64,000 nt of DNA from JAJEFO01 sp022819605 (GCA_965221545.1 OZ244901.1:1364001-1428000), one strand, 5' to 3'. Shown: positions 8,960 through 17,715, counted from the stretch's first letter. Notes: a model not told the origin generated them from the sequence alone. Translations and numbers: made by a program.

Positions 8960-9402
8960 GGTTTCCCCCAAATTGGCGGTTCTCGAACTATTCGCGCACC
9001 CTGCGCCGCGTGGTTCATTATTGCGGAGAAAGGGACGGATGGAGACCGCTTTTTTTGGCGGGATCGGGCCGAGATGGCCAATTCGAATGAACTGGGCTTG
9101 GAAGAGAGTGGGCTATTGCCCAGTGATTTCACCAGCCATCAGGCGCGTTGGTCCAGCAACATTCCCTATGCCTTGGTCGGCACCCAGCCACTGCGATAGG
9201 TCAAACCGATCCTTCGGCCGGGCCAGTCAATCCCGGTATTCAGCTATGCAAGTGTTCCATTTTGCCCCTCGCGCCGCGCTTGATTCTTGGATTTGGTGAG
9301 CCATCCGGGCTGTGTGCGCGGCGCGAAGCTCACAAGCAACTGCGCTGGCTGTGTTTTTCGAACTGTGCTAGCAGTGTGCTAGGGTATTTCACGGCTTTCA
9401 AC
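8960..9402. other. Intergenic region upstream of the monooxygenase
   Basis: About 440 bp with no frame showing family-like protein sequence. It probably contains the promoter of the - strand monooxygenase. Nothing else can be supported. Confidence 0.4.
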
Positions 9403-9426
9403 GATTTGCGCTGCAGCGCAGAAATC
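9403..9426 (-). terminator. Hairpin downstream of tRNA-Phe
   Basis: On the - strand, 30 bases past the tRNA 3' end, the sequence folds as a stem around TGCGC-TGCA-GCGCA (a 14-base perfect palindrome at 9407-9420) extended by GATT/AATC pairs. There is no long T tract, so termination is only probable. Confidence 0.45.
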
Positions 9427-9456
9427 TTGTAAGTTATTGTCTTCGCATGATCTAAG

Positions 9457-9531
9457 TGGTGCCCGGGGGCGGAATCGAACCACCGACACGAGGATTTTCA
9501 GTCCACTGCTCTACCCCTGAGCTACCCGGGC
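9457..9531 (-). tRNA. tRNA-Phe (anticodon GAA)
   Basis: A complete cloverleaf reads on the - strand: acceptor GCCCGGG/CCCGGGC, D arm with AGCTCAGGGGTAGAGC, anticodon loop CTGAAAA with GAA (+ strand 9497-9499), and T arm with GGTTCGATTCC. The discriminator A is followed by an encoded CCA (9457-9459). One mismatch in the anticodon stem is the usual tolerance for this tRNA in the group. Confidence 0.93.
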
Positions 9532-9640
9532 ACGGAAGCGGCGACTGGCGCTCGCTCAGGTCGGTGCCAGGTCGGTGCCTTCTAATGCCGGCGTCAGAGC
9601 CTGTCCAGTGTTTTGGAGTACGCCCCTGTGGGTGGACAGG

Positions 9641-9777
9641 TTATTCGGCACTTTTGGTCCCATCCGGGGTGCTGATCTTCTCGCACGTGTTGGGGCTCAG
9701 ATAACAGAGTGCTGAATGCAGGCGAGTTGCATTGCAGGCGTATTCGATGAATTTCGGCAAGTCTGCGATCCGGTCAA
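9641..9777 (-). pseudogene. Remnant of IS3-family transposase (OrfB C-terminus)
   Basis: Reading the - strand gives KFIEYACNATRLHSAL.YLSP followed by a stop at 9641-9643. This is the recognisable last segment of IS3-family OrfB integrases (Y.N..R.HSALGY.SP). Everything upstream of it is missing; it abuts the truncated hydrolase gene. No intact terminal repeat was identified. Confidence 0.65.
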
Positions 9778-9832
9778 TTCGCGTCACAGAAATGCCGCGA
9801 CACGTTCCGATTACAGAGACTTGAGCCGCAAT

Positions 9833-9991
9833 TTAAGCGAACTCAAACCGAACAACCCTTACGTCTTCGGCGGCGAGAGCTTTAGCGATGGCAATCATCC
9901 CCGGAGAATCCATCGGTGCACCGGCTCCATGGGCGAGCAAGATGGTTCCCCGCGCTGTCTTCGAACCAAGTTCCAGGAATTCGGTCGCCAT
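9833..9991 (-). pseudogene. 5'-fragment of an alpha/beta hydrolase (TEX30/KANL3-like dienelactone-hydrolase superfamily)
   Basis: A 52-codon frame starts with ATG at 9991 and contains TILLAHGAGAPMDSPGM and AAEDVRVVRFEF, the first strand and oxyanion region of the small TEX30/KANL3-like hydrolases. The normal protein is about 200 aa; here it ends after about a quarter, where the IS3 remnant begins, so it is a truncated gene. The call rests on the HGAGAPMD motif. Confidence 0.6.
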
Positions 9992-10411
9992 CCTATCTCC
10001 ATCGCCGGTCGAAATCCCGCTGCGGTCCTGCTCCCAGCGTAGATACGAGCAGCAGCAGCGCGTTCAGGAGATTCTGTCGCGCCCACAAAATCTGCGAGAC
10101 GATGGCAGAGCCGATGTCGGCCCCAAGCAAGATCGCCGTACACGCCAGAATTCCGACGCCGCCCGTTGTGGCAAAGTTCGACACCGGAACGGCGACGGCA
10201 GTCGCACTTTGTATGCATATGCATAAGGCGGCCAACACACCGTTGCCCAGAGCCTGCATCCTGTTCGCATTAGAGCGGCGCAACGAGGCGCGCGAAGCGG
10301 CACGGAATGGGCCCGCTCTACCCACGGCCGCAACAGTCGGACGGCCCAGAAAGGCAGGGCGGCCGCACCGGCGATATGCAAGGCAAATGTCAGGATGCCT
10401 GTATTGCCCAT
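9992..10411 (-). pseudogene. Frameshifted 5'-fragment of a Na/Pi cotransporter family gene
   Basis: The - strand starts with ATG at 10411 (MGNTGILTFALHIAGAAALPFWAVRLL), then the family sequence jumps to another frame at about 10260-10280 (RMQALGNGVLAALC, SATAVAV.VS.FATTGGVG, AILLGADIGSAIVSQIL). These are the first helices and the QSATA/GADIG motifs of NptA/PhoU-type Na/Pi cotransporters. The full gene would encode over 500 aa; only about 135 codons remain, with one frameshift. It abuts the hydrolase fragment. Confidence 0.68.
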
Positions 10412-10436
10412 AGATCACCTCTTTCGTTGAATCTGC

Positions 10437-10544
10437 GGCTCTCACCTGTCCGGATAGAATGGAAATGGACCCGGAAATCGCCCAACATGGAAATGGCTCT
10501 CACCTGTCCGGATAGAATGGAAATGGACCCGGAAATCGCCCAAC
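10437..10544. repeat. Two exact 50-bp direct repeats (58-bp period)
   Basis: Bases 10437-10486 and 10495-10544 are identical, separated by 8 bp. The second copy is the 3' end and stop of the phosphodiesterase gene (it encodes the residues GRFPGPFPFYPDR on the - strand); the first copy repeats that coding tail just downstream of the stop. Confidence 0.9.
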
Positions 10545-11309
10545 TGGAATAGTATGGGTCATGATCCCGCCCCGCGTTTCATGAAAGAGGAGTCCACCGG
10601 GCTCGATAGTCAAGCAGTTTGGAGCGCCTTCGCGAAGGTCCAAGTTGACGGCATGGGACACCCCCGGGGCGGTCTGGCATATCACGTTACCAAAGGGTGC
10701 CACGATGTTTCGGTGCACATGTCCGCATGTCAGGCGCAACTCACCGTCATATCCCGACAGAATTGACTCCAACTCACGGCTTTCGCGGAGGTTCTGAATG
10801 TCCATCTTTTTGATGCCGGTCAGGATCGGCGGGTGATGCAGGGCGACGATTACCCGTTGGCCCTGGTGCGTATCGAGCGTGGATTTCAGGAACGCCAGCG
10901 TGGTCTCGGTGAGATGTCCATGCGCTTGCCCCTCCGCGCTGCTATCAAGCCCGATCATTGTCAGGTCAGCAAATTCTGAGAGCCAATTGATAGGGCCATC
11001 GGTCGGCATCCAACTTTGATCAGCAAAGCACTCCCGCATGTTCGGGACGTCATCATGATTGCCGGGCACCGCGCGATAAGGGATTTCGAGCGGTTCCATG
11101 AGGGTGCGAAACCGATGATATTCTTCTTGGGTTCCGAAGTCCGTCAGATCACCGGTGACAATGGCCATATCGACAGGGCCGACATCCGGCAGGCATTGAT
11201 TGATTGTCTCAACGCATCGGGCAAGCGCTGCTGCGGTATCGACCTGTCCATAGGCCAGTTGCCCATACGGGACGATGTGCGGATCGGAGATTTGAAAGAT
11301 CCTGGTCAT
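10500..11309 (-). CDS. Metallophosphoesterase, CpdA-like cyclic-nucleotide/glycerophosphodiester phosphodiesterase
   Basis: 269-aa binuclear metallophosphoesterase. All family blocks are visible: the D-x-H motif in SDPHIVP, GDLTD, GNHDD, HHPP and GHVHRN. It lacks a signal peptide, so it acts in the cytoplasm. It is the last gene of the LacI-led ABC operon and overlaps the ATPase gene by 4 bases, which suggests that it cleaves the imported compound, probably a phosphodiester. CpdA-like enzymes act on cAMP, 2',3'-cyclic nucleotides or glycerophosphodiesters; which one is inference. Its 3' end is duplicated immediately downstream. Confidence 0.87.
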   Translation of the reverse strand: MTRIFQISDPHIVPYGQLAYGQVDTAAALARCVETINQCLPDVGPVDMAIVTGDLTDFGTQEEYHRFRTLMEPLEIPYRAVPGNHDDVPNMRECFADQSWMPTDGPINWLSEFADLTMIGLDSSAEGQAHGHLTETTLAFLKSTLDTHQGQRVIVALHHPPILTGIKKMDIQNLRESRELESILSGYDGELRLTCGHVHRNIVAPFGNVICQTAPGVSHAVNLDLREGAPNCLTIEPGGLLFHETRGGIMTHTIPVGRFPGPFPFYPDR

Positions 11310-12340
11310 TCACCCGCCGCACCTTTGGGCAGCAGCAACAGCATCTCGGGCTTGATCCCCGCCGTGACGGTCTCTCCCGCGCGCGGGGCGTTTTGGCCGG
11401 CATATGTCGATGCCAGCACATCCGTCGTGATGCCCGATATCCCGATACGATAGTGCGTGCCGAGAAACGTGACCGTTTCCACCCGTCCTGTCAGAGGGCC
11501 GTCTGCTTCAATCTGGACATCTTCTGCCCGCACAAACACATCCTGGCCCGAACCATCGCCCGGCAAGGTCAACGTGCCGCCAGCGAGCTTCAGTTTTGTG
11601 CCCTCGCATGTCCCGTCGAGACGCATGGCGTTGCCCACAAATCCCGCAACGAAGGCGGACTTGGGATTGCGATACAAGTCTTCCGGCGTCCCGCTTTGAA
11701 CCACCTGGCCATTGGACATGACCGCCACGCGGTCCGCAATCGCCATGGCTTCGTCCTGGTCATGGGTCACAAAAATCGCGGTAATGTCGAATTCGCGCAA
11801 GAGCACCGCCAGTTCATCCCGCAGTTCCTCGCGAAGGGCTGCATCGAGAGCTGACAGAGGTTCGTCCAACAGCAACAGTCTTGGACGCGGTGCAATCGCG
11901 CGGGCCAGGGCGACACGCTGGCGTTGCCCGCCAGACAGTGCGTCTACGGCGCGGCCGGAGAATTCCTGAAGCTGGCACATGTCCAGGACTTCTGTGACAC
12001 GGGCATCTATCTCACTCTTGGGCAGTTTCTGCATTTTCAGCCCGTAGCCGATATTTCCGCGCACCGACATGTTCGGGAACAGCGCAAAGAACTGAAACAC
12101 CATGCCCACCTTCCGGCGTTCGACCGGCAGGCTTGTGACGTTGTCGCTGCCAAACCAGATTTCGCTGCCGGCATCAGGCGTCTCTAAGCCCGCAATGATC
12201 CGCAGCAGCGTGGTTTTCCCGCAACCCGACGGCCCCAGAAGCGAGACAATTTCGCCCTGATCGACATAAAGTTCGGTCGGCAAAAGCGCCCGCGTGCCAT
12301 CTGGATAGGTCTTCGCGGTGTTCGTCAATCGAAGTGTCAT
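11306..12340 (-). CDS. ABC transporter ATP-binding protein (spermidine/iron/organophosphate import family)
   Basis: 344-aa ATPase energising the import system encoded upstream. Walker A GPSGCGKTT, signature LSGGQRQR, Walker B LLLLDEPLSALD and the H-loop VTHDQDEA are intact, followed by a C-terminal TOBE-like domain of about 100 residues. The ATG at 12340 overlaps the preceding permease stop by 4 bases, so upstream in-frame residues are rejected. It belongs to the CUT1/PotA-type class that pairs with two separate permeases, as found here. Confidence 0.93.
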   Translation of the reverse strand: MTLRLTNTAKTYPDGTRALLPTELYVDQGEIVSLLGPSGCGKTTLLRIIAGLETPDAGSEIWFGSDNVTSLPVERRKVGMVFQFFALFPNMSVRGNIGYGLKMQKLPKSEIDARVTEVLDMCQLQEFSGRAVDALSGGQRQRVALARAIAPRPRLLLLDEPLSALDAALREELRDELAVLLREFDITAIFVTHDQDEAMAIADRVAVMSNGQVVQSGTPEDLYRNPKSAFVAGFVGNAMRLDGTCEGTKLKLAGGTLTLPGDGSGQDVFVRAEDVQIEADGPLTGRVETVTFLGTHYRIGISGITTDVLASTYAGQNAPRAGETVTAGIKPEMLLLLPKGAAGE

Positions 12341-13128
12341 TTGGCGATCCTTTGAGCGCGCGCCGAGGCCCATTGCATGGCCATCAAGAGCGGAACAATG
12401 ATTATGAAGAAGATGAGCGTATAGGCAGACGCAATTTCCAGCCGCATGGAGGCGTAGCTATCTGCGAGCCCTACCGGCAAGGTTTTTAGGTAGGGTGTGT
12501 GCAACATCCAAGTCAGGTTGAATTCGCCAAGCGACAACGTCACGACCGTGAGGGCACCAGCCAGAATGCCGGGCATGGCATTGGGCACCACGATATCGCG
12601 GAACCTTTGCCAAGGGGAGGCGCCAAGCGTCGCGGCCCCCTCCTCCAGCGTTTTCAGGTCCATGGCCGCCAGTACCGCCAGGATAGAGCGCACCATGAAG
12701 GGCAGCGTGTAAAGCACATGTCCGACCAGAATAAAGGTCCAAGACGCCCGGAACCCCTTCAAGGTTCCATAAAGCTGAAGCAGCGCCAGCGCGAGAGCAA
12801 GGCCCGGAACTGCCAGCGGCAAAGAGATGAACTCTTCCAGCATCCGCGACAGCCAGCCGGGGTGACGCGCAAGCCCGTAGGCGGCAGGCAGCCCGATGAT
12901 CAGCGTCACGATCAGACAGGCCAACGCCAGCCAGATCGACAAGAAGATACTTTCGGAATAAAGTTCCCAAACTTGGTAGACCCACTTCAGTGTCAGGCCA
13001 GATGAGATCCCCTTGAAGTAGTTCACCGTGAGGCCCGCCATCACCGACAGGATCGTGGGGACCAAAAGAAATGCGCAAGCCAGCAGAGTGACCGCGAGTT
13101 GCAGGACTTTTGTCTTTGACCTGAACAA
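12337..13128 (-). CDS. ABC transporter permease, second subunit
   Basis: 263 aa with about six transmembrane helices and the EAA-type cytoplasmic loop (EEGAATLGASPWQRFRDIVVP) that contacts the ATPase. It starts with TTG just after the stop of the first permease, with GGAGG upstream; the two are translationally coupled. The type matches PotC/AfuB-like permeases that import small organic ions or phosphate esters. Confidence 0.9.
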   Translation of the reverse strand: MFRSKTKVLQLAVTLLACAFLLVPTILSVMAGLTVNYFKGISSGLTLKWVYQVWELYSESIFLSIWLALACLIVTLIIGLPAAYGLARHPGWLSRMLEEFISLPLAVPGLALALALLQLYGTLKGFRASWTFILVGHVLYTLPFMVRSILAVLAAMDLKTLEEGAATLGASPWQRFRDIVVPNAMPGILAGALTVVTLSLGEFNLTWMLHTPYLKTLPVGLADSYASMRLEIASAYTLIFFIIIVPLLMAMQWASARAQRIAK

Positions 13129-13129
13129 A

Positions 13130-13933
13130 TCAGCCTCCTGCCGCTACGGTTGTTCCCGAGAACGTGCGTGCAATCAGCAAGAGCACCCATGTCACGAGGC
13201 CCAGCACAATTGACAGAGCCGCAGCGATGGCGATGTTCGCTGAAAGGGTGAATTCCGTGTAGATCACCATCGGGATTACATCGATGTCGGTCGCCAGCGT
13301 GAAGGCCGTGCCGAATGCACCCATGGCTGTCGCAAACGCGATTGCCCCGGATGCGATCAGTGCCGGCATCAACCCCGGAATGATCACGTCCATCACCACC
13401 CTGAAGGGGGACGCGCCCATTGTGCGGGCGGCTTCTTCCAGTGCAGGATCAAGCTTTTCGGCAGCGGCCATGACGGTGAGCAATACCCGTGGGATCGAGA
13501 AATAGAGATATCCCAGGAACAGACCCACCACCGAATAGGCGAACACCACGTGGCCCGGCGTCAATTGGTTGACCAAGCCCTGACGACCGCCAAGCAGGAT
13601 GATCAGAAACCCGATCACCACGCCCGGAAACGCCAGAGGCAGCGTGAGAACTGACAGCAATATGCCCCGCCCGCGAAATTGATTGCGCAACAGGAACATA
13701 CCCGCAGTTGTGGACACGACAAGCGCCGCAAAAGTAGTCGCCAGCGACACGAGAACCGTCAGTACCAGGGTGTTGATATACCGAGGCTTTCGCAGAATAT
13801 CGAGATAGACCGCCCAGCCCGCGTCGCCTTCACCCGATGCCAGAAACAGACGCACGAGGGGCAAGGCAAGGAACGCCAGAGAAAAGACGAGTAGGGGCGT
13901 TAGGCACGCAAGTACGAAGTTTCGGTTTGACAT
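13130..13933 (-). CDS. ABC transporter permease, first subunit
   Basis: 267 aa, about six transmembrane helices, EAA loop LEEAARTMGASPFRVVMDVIIP around two-thirds of the way along. It follows the binding-protein gene after a 56-bp spacer that contains a strong hairpin, so it is probably expressed at a lower level than the binding protein. It forms a heteromeric channel with the next permease. Confidence 0.9.
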   Translation of the reverse strand: MSNRNFVLACLTPLLVFSLAFLALPLVRLFLASGEGDAGWAVYLDILRKPRYINTLVLTVLVSLATTFAALVVSTTAGMFLLRNQFRGRGILLSVLTLPLAFPGVVIGFLIILLGGRQGLVNQLTPGHVVFAYSVVGLFLGYLYFSIPRVLLTVMAAAEKLDPALEEAARTMGASPFRVVMDVIIPGLMPALIASGAIAFATAMGAFGTAFTLATDIDVIPMVIYTEFTLSANIAIAAALSIVLGLVTWVLLLIARTFSGTTVAAGG

Positions 13934-13943
13934 AGGGTGTTCA

Positions 13944-13967
13944 AGGGCCGGGCAAATGCCCGGCCCT
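13944..13967 (-). promoter_or_regulatory. GC-rich hairpin between binding-protein and permease genes
   Basis: Perfect 11-bp inverted repeat AGGGCCGGGCA / TGCCCGGCCCT with a two-base loop centre, between the stop of the binding-protein gene and the start of the first permease. No T tract follows. It probably protects the upstream mRNA or partly terminates, giving excess binding protein. Confidence 0.75.
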
Positions 13968-13989
13968 ACGCTTATGACTAAGGATCAGG

Positions 13990-14985
13990 CTATTTGACTT
14001 CGGACAAGTAGCGTTCGCCGAATCCAGCCTGTGCTTTTTCCATCTCGGCATAATCCACCGCGACTGCACGTTCATAGTCGCTGGCCGGCAAGAACTTCTC
14101 GGCCACTGCTGCGGGCAGCTCAACCGGACGCGCGGGTTGCAGATACGCATTGGTCCAGATCGCCTGACCTTTATCGGACAGGATGAAGTCCAGCACGCGC
14201 TTGCCAAGCTCGGGGTTGGGGCCGTTGTTCACCAGGCTCATCACATAAGGCACCCGCACCGACCCTTCGCAGGGCAATACGAATTCGAAATTGCCATCCT
14301 CTTCGTATTTCCCGCGATAGGCGTTGAAATCATAGTCAAAGAGGATCGGTATTTCACCAGAAACAACCCGTGCGAACGACGTCTGCTTGGGCACGATGGG
14401 CGAATTTTTGGCCAGATCGTTGAAGTACTTGATCGCAGGATCAAAGTTGCCGAGATCGCCGCCAAAGGCCATATTGACGGCGACCGCGCCGGCATAGCCG
14501 ACGAAGGCCGACGAAGGATCAAGATAGCCAACCATGCCACGGTAATCCGGCTTGGTCAGGTCCGCGAAACACTGAGGCACCTCGGCGCCGCCAAGCGCGT
14601 CCACATTCACAAAGAGGCCGAGCGTGCCGAAGTGGATGGCGAACCATTTGCCCTCAGGATCCTTTAGACCGTCGGGGATCTCATCAAAGCCCATAGGTTT
14701 GTAGGCCGTGGCCACGCCCTCGCTGCCTGCCTTGATGCCGGTGGTCACACCGTAATAGGCGACATCTGCAATCGGGTTGTCCCGTTCGGCCAAAAGCTGG
14801 CTGAGCGTCTGGCCCGAGTTCTTGTTGTCATGCGGCATCTGGATGTCGATTTCTTTATCTATCGCTTCCAGCATGGACGCCCAGTCTGCCCATTGTGGCG
14901 GGCAGTTGTAGCACACGGCGTCTGCAGCCAGCCCCGGGGTGGCAAATGCCATTGTCACGAAGGCTACGGTGAGTTTATATCTCAT
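13990..14985 (-). CDS. ABC transporter periplasmic substrate-binding protein (extracellular family 1/6 type)
   Basis: 331 aa with a clear Sec signal peptide (MRYKLTVAFVTMAFATPGLA, cleavage before ADAV). The mature domain has the two-lobe family pattern: ADVAYYGVTTGIKAG, a GLFVNVDALGG strand, GYLDPSSAF and the C-terminal DFILSDKGQAIW. Two cysteines just after the signal (CYNCP) could form a disulfide. It resembles the AfuA/phosphonate-type binding proteins that take small anionic compounds. The ATG overlaps the LacI stop by 4 bases. Confidence 0.88.
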   Translation of the reverse strand: MRYKLTVAFVTMAFATPGLAADAVCYNCPPQWADWASMLEAIDKEIDIQMPHDNKNSGQTLSQLLAERDNPIADVAYYGVTTGIKAGSEGVATAYKPMGFDEIPDGLKDPEGKWFAIHFGTLGLFVNVDALGGAEVPQCFADLTKPDYRGMVGYLDPSSAFVGYAGAVAVNMAFGGDLGNFDPAIKYFNDLAKNSPIVPKQTSFARVVSGEIPILFDYDFNAYRGKYEEDGNFEFVLPCEGSVRVPYVMSLVNNGPNPELGKRVLDFILSDKGQAIWTNAYLQPARPVELPAAVAEKFLPASDYERAVAVDYAEMEKAQAGFGERYLSEVK

Positions 14986-16085
14986 TTTGATCTCTCCTGT
15001 TGGATTTTAGCTGTCTTTCGGGTTTGGTCATTCGACGGCGGGAAGGCTGCAACCTTTCCGTCGTCTTTGCTTTCGGCGGTCAAAGGCGCGAGGCTGCCTC
15101 CGGCGCGGAAACTGAATGTCTGTTCTTTCTGTGGCACGTTGGGCGGGGCCGAGCCGTCGATCATCGACAAGACTGTCTTGCCCGCGCCTGTACCCAGCAC
15201 TCGCGGTGTGGTCGCGATTGTAGCGAGGCTTGGCTCAACCATCTGGCCGACCTTTATTCCGTCAAATCCAACGATCGACAGATCACGCGGCACGTCAATC
15301 GAAAGCTTGCGCGCGCTGCGGATCACGGCAAATGCCAGAAAATCGTTGGACGCAAAGATCCCGGTCAGCTCGGGATGATCCTCCAGGAATCCATGCAAAT
15401 GAGCCGTCAGGTCGAGCCCGTCGTCATCCACCTCCAGCAACGCAGGCGGCGTCATTCCATTTTGCATACAGCGTTCGGCAAAACCCTCGAACCGCCGGCG
15501 GGCGCGGTCAGAACTGAGGAAATTCAGAGCTAGAAAGCCCGTGTGCACATGATTGTTCTTGGCAAACGCATCCGCGACCGCCGCCGCCGCTGCATGATCG
15601 TCGACCGACCAGCTTGTCTGCCCGGCAGGCGCCGCGTTGAAGAGCAGGCTATGCGGCAATTGTCGGCGCCTAATCAGATTCAAACCTTCGCTGTTTTGGG
15701 CATCCCCGACAGTCAGCAGCATTCCGTCGACCTGCTTGGCAATCAATGTACGCACAGCATGGATCTCGGCGTCCGCGCTGTAGTTGGTGCAGGTCAACAG
15801 CATCTGATAACCCGCATTCACAAAAACCGCCTGCGCACCTTGGACGGCATCCGCGTAGACCGGGTTTTCGATCGAGGGCACAACGCATCCGATGGTTCGT
15901 GTCGTGCTGCTTTGCAGCGATCGGCCCACTTCGCTGAACTGAAAATCAAGAGCGTCGGCCGCCGCCAGCACCCGCTCACGCATCTTGGCGCTGGCAGGAC
16001 CGGTGTTGTTCAGCACCCTGCTGACGGTGGCAACTCCGCACCCTGCCCGCTGGCCGACGTCCTTGATTGTTGCGGCTTGGCGCAA
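14982..16085 (-). CDS. LacI-family transcriptional regulator
   Basis: 367 aa: N-terminal helix-turn-helix (ATIKDVGQRAGCGVATVSRVLNN) followed by a periplasmic-binding-like effector domain (IGCVVPSIENPVYADAV...). It starts at a TTG at 16085 with GGGAGGT upstream. It is the first gene of the operon and overlaps the binding-protein gene. A perfect 16-bp palindrome lies directly before the gene, so it very probably represses its own operon until the substrate or a derivative binds. Confidence 0.93.
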   Translation of the reverse strand: MRQAATIKDVGQRAGCGVATVSRVLNNTGPASAKMRERVLAAADALDFQFSEVGRSLQSSTTRTIGCVVPSIENPVYADAVQGAQAVFVNAGYQMLLTCTNYSADAEIHAVRTLIAKQVDGMLLTVGDAQNSEGLNLIRRRQLPHSLLFNAAPAGQTSWSVDDHAAAAAVADAFAKNNHVHTGFLALNFLSSDRARRRFEGFAERCMQNGMTPPALLEVDDDGLDLTAHLHGFLEDHPELTGIFASNDFLAFAVIRSARKLSIDVPRDLSIVGFDGIKVGQMVEPSLATIATTPRVLGTGAGKTVLSMIDGSAPPNVPQKEQTFSFRAGGSLAPLTAESKDDGKVAAFPPSNDQTRKTAKIQQERSK

Positions 16086-16098
16086 TTTCCACCTCCCG

Positions 16099-16114
16099 AT
16101 GGAAACGTTTCCAT
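16099..16114. promoter_or_regulatory. LacI-type operator
   Basis: Perfect 16-bp palindrome ATGGAAACGTTTCCAT with the central CG typical of LacI/GalR-family operators. It ends 13 bp upstream of the TTG start of the LacI-type gene, next to the ribosome binding site, so binding would block transcription of the whole six-gene operon. Confidence 0.88.
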
Positions 16115-17083
16115 ATTTGTTTATTGAAAATCATCTCATTACGCAAGGAATTTCCCTTAGAGTATCTTTATGAAATAAAAACAGTGCCTTATGATGAGAG
16201 CAGTAATTCTATCGATCTGAAGTGTGACAGCCTCCTGAAACGCCGCCAGGCTGGCCCATGCCGAGAATAGATGATTCCTTCTGCCCGCTTTTGTGTCACC
16301 GACATACCAATTTTGCGGATAAGCATGGGCGAACAGAATGCATGCAACTGCGAGGATCACGACTTTAGCACGTTGCCGAGGTTAGTCGGATCGAAAGCCA
16401 CTTAGGAGCTTGGCCTTAACACAAATATCTGGTCAAAATCCGCTGCAACACCGAAGTGTCGCTGCTGCGTGCGCGAGCGAAAATCTGGATTTCTGCAGTT
16501 GCAGGCCGACGAGCTGGTTTGAGGATGCATTCCTAGACATTTTTTCGGTCTATTGGACGCCTGCTCTGGGTGTCGTCACCTACGCCAATGCTTGCTTGGT
16601 GCAGTTCCTGCCGATGGTCCATCTAGCCTCGATCAGCAACTCGACGGAAGGATGTGAAGGATTGCCGCCCAAGCAAAGGGATTTTGCAGCATGATTGGTC
16701 GTTTCCGGTGCCCCAGTTGCATGTATTATTGGCAGCTAGATTGATGTCGCCGCTGTTGTAACGCGTGATGCCGGAACTCCGCAGCCGTACCCTGGGACGG
16801 CGCGCCAACAACCCGCTCCTGCCTTTCGCACGTTTTCGGGGAGATCAGTTCGCCCAGCCAATCCCGTGGCTCGGAAACCGGATTCTCAGGATACGCTTCC
16901 TTTGAAGTCCCGGGTGCACATCATTCCGTTGAGTTGGCAATCAAGGTTAGCCTTCAGATATACCGAAGACTGCAATCTCGATAATTTGCGCCCACGAGAG
17001 ACAACCAGGCCCAAGGCAACTATTGCGGCCACCTGACCACTGGTGACGATCCCCATCCAAAATCACGACCGAAAGGGAAACCG
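16115..17083. other. Long intergenic region, no recognised gene
   Basis: About 970 bp. The first 100 bases are AT-rich and should hold the promoter of the LacI operon. The remaining part has only short frames on both strands without family-like sequence; it looks like decayed DNA. A purine-rich GAAAGGGAAA just before 17084 serves as ribosome binding site for the next gene. Confidence 0.45.
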
Positions 17084-17710
17084 ATGACCGAGACCCGCAA
17101 AATGAAACGTGACCTGATCGAAGGCCGTGCCGCCCTGATCGTCATCGACATTCAATGTTCGACCTTTGCGGCAATCCCGGATGAGAAACGCTCCATCGCT
17201 CATATGCCGGACTATGCCGGGCGCATGGCCCGCACCAAGGGTGTCATCGACAAGGCGCGCGAAGTGGGCATACCGGTGATCTTCATCCAGGAAATCCACC
17301 GTGCCGACCTGGTGGATATGGGCTGCGAAACCGATGGCGACGAGGACGTTCATTGCCTCGACAACAACCCGCTGACCGACCTGGCTGTGGAACAGCTGGG
17401 CATTCTGCCCAACGACTACAAGATCCAGAAACGCCGCTATTCCGCCTTCTACGGCACCGACCTGGAAATCCTGCTCAAGGGGCTTAAGGCCGAAACGCTT
17501 ATCCTGACCGGCGGACTGACCGATGTCTGCGTGCATTACACCTTTGTTGACAGCCACCAGGGCGATTACTTCTGCCGCGTGGTCGAGGATTGCGTGGCCG
17601 GTTCCAGCCTTGCCGCGCATCAGGCATCGCTCAACGCGATGGAGTACCTGCAGCACGGCGCGATCCGCTCGATTGACGCGGTTCTTGCGGCAATGGACGC
17701 CCAGGCCTGA
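17084..17710 (+). CDS. Isochorismatase-family cysteine hydrolase
   Basis: 208 aa with the catalytic triad of the family: Asp22 in VIDIQ, Lys116 in KIQKRRYSAF, and Cys149 in GGLTDVCV. The family hydrolyses amides such as nicotinamide, N-carbamoylsarcosine, biuret or ureidoacrylate, and vinyl ethers such as isochorismate. The acidic insertion around residues 80-93 (CETDGDEDVHC) is unusual but fits several unassigned amidohydrolases. It sits 5 bp before a DMT exporter gene, likely the same transcript. The exact substrate is unknown. Confidence 0.88.
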   Translation: MTETRKMKRDLIEGRAALIVIDIQCSTFAAIPDEKRSIAHMPDYAGRMARTKGVIDKAREVGIPVIFIQEIHRADLVDMGCETDGDEDVHCLDNNPLTDLAVEQLGILPNDYKIQKRRYSAFYGTDLEILLKGLKAETLILTGGLTDVCVHYTFVDSHQGDYFCRVVEDCVAGSSLAAHQASLNAMEYLQHGAIRSIDAVLAAMDAQA

Positions 17711-17715
17711 GCCCG

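Noticed and set aside
16410..16811. Short overlapping frames of 60-95 codons
   Set aside because: No family signature and no ribosome binding site; regarded as noise in decayed intergenic DNA.
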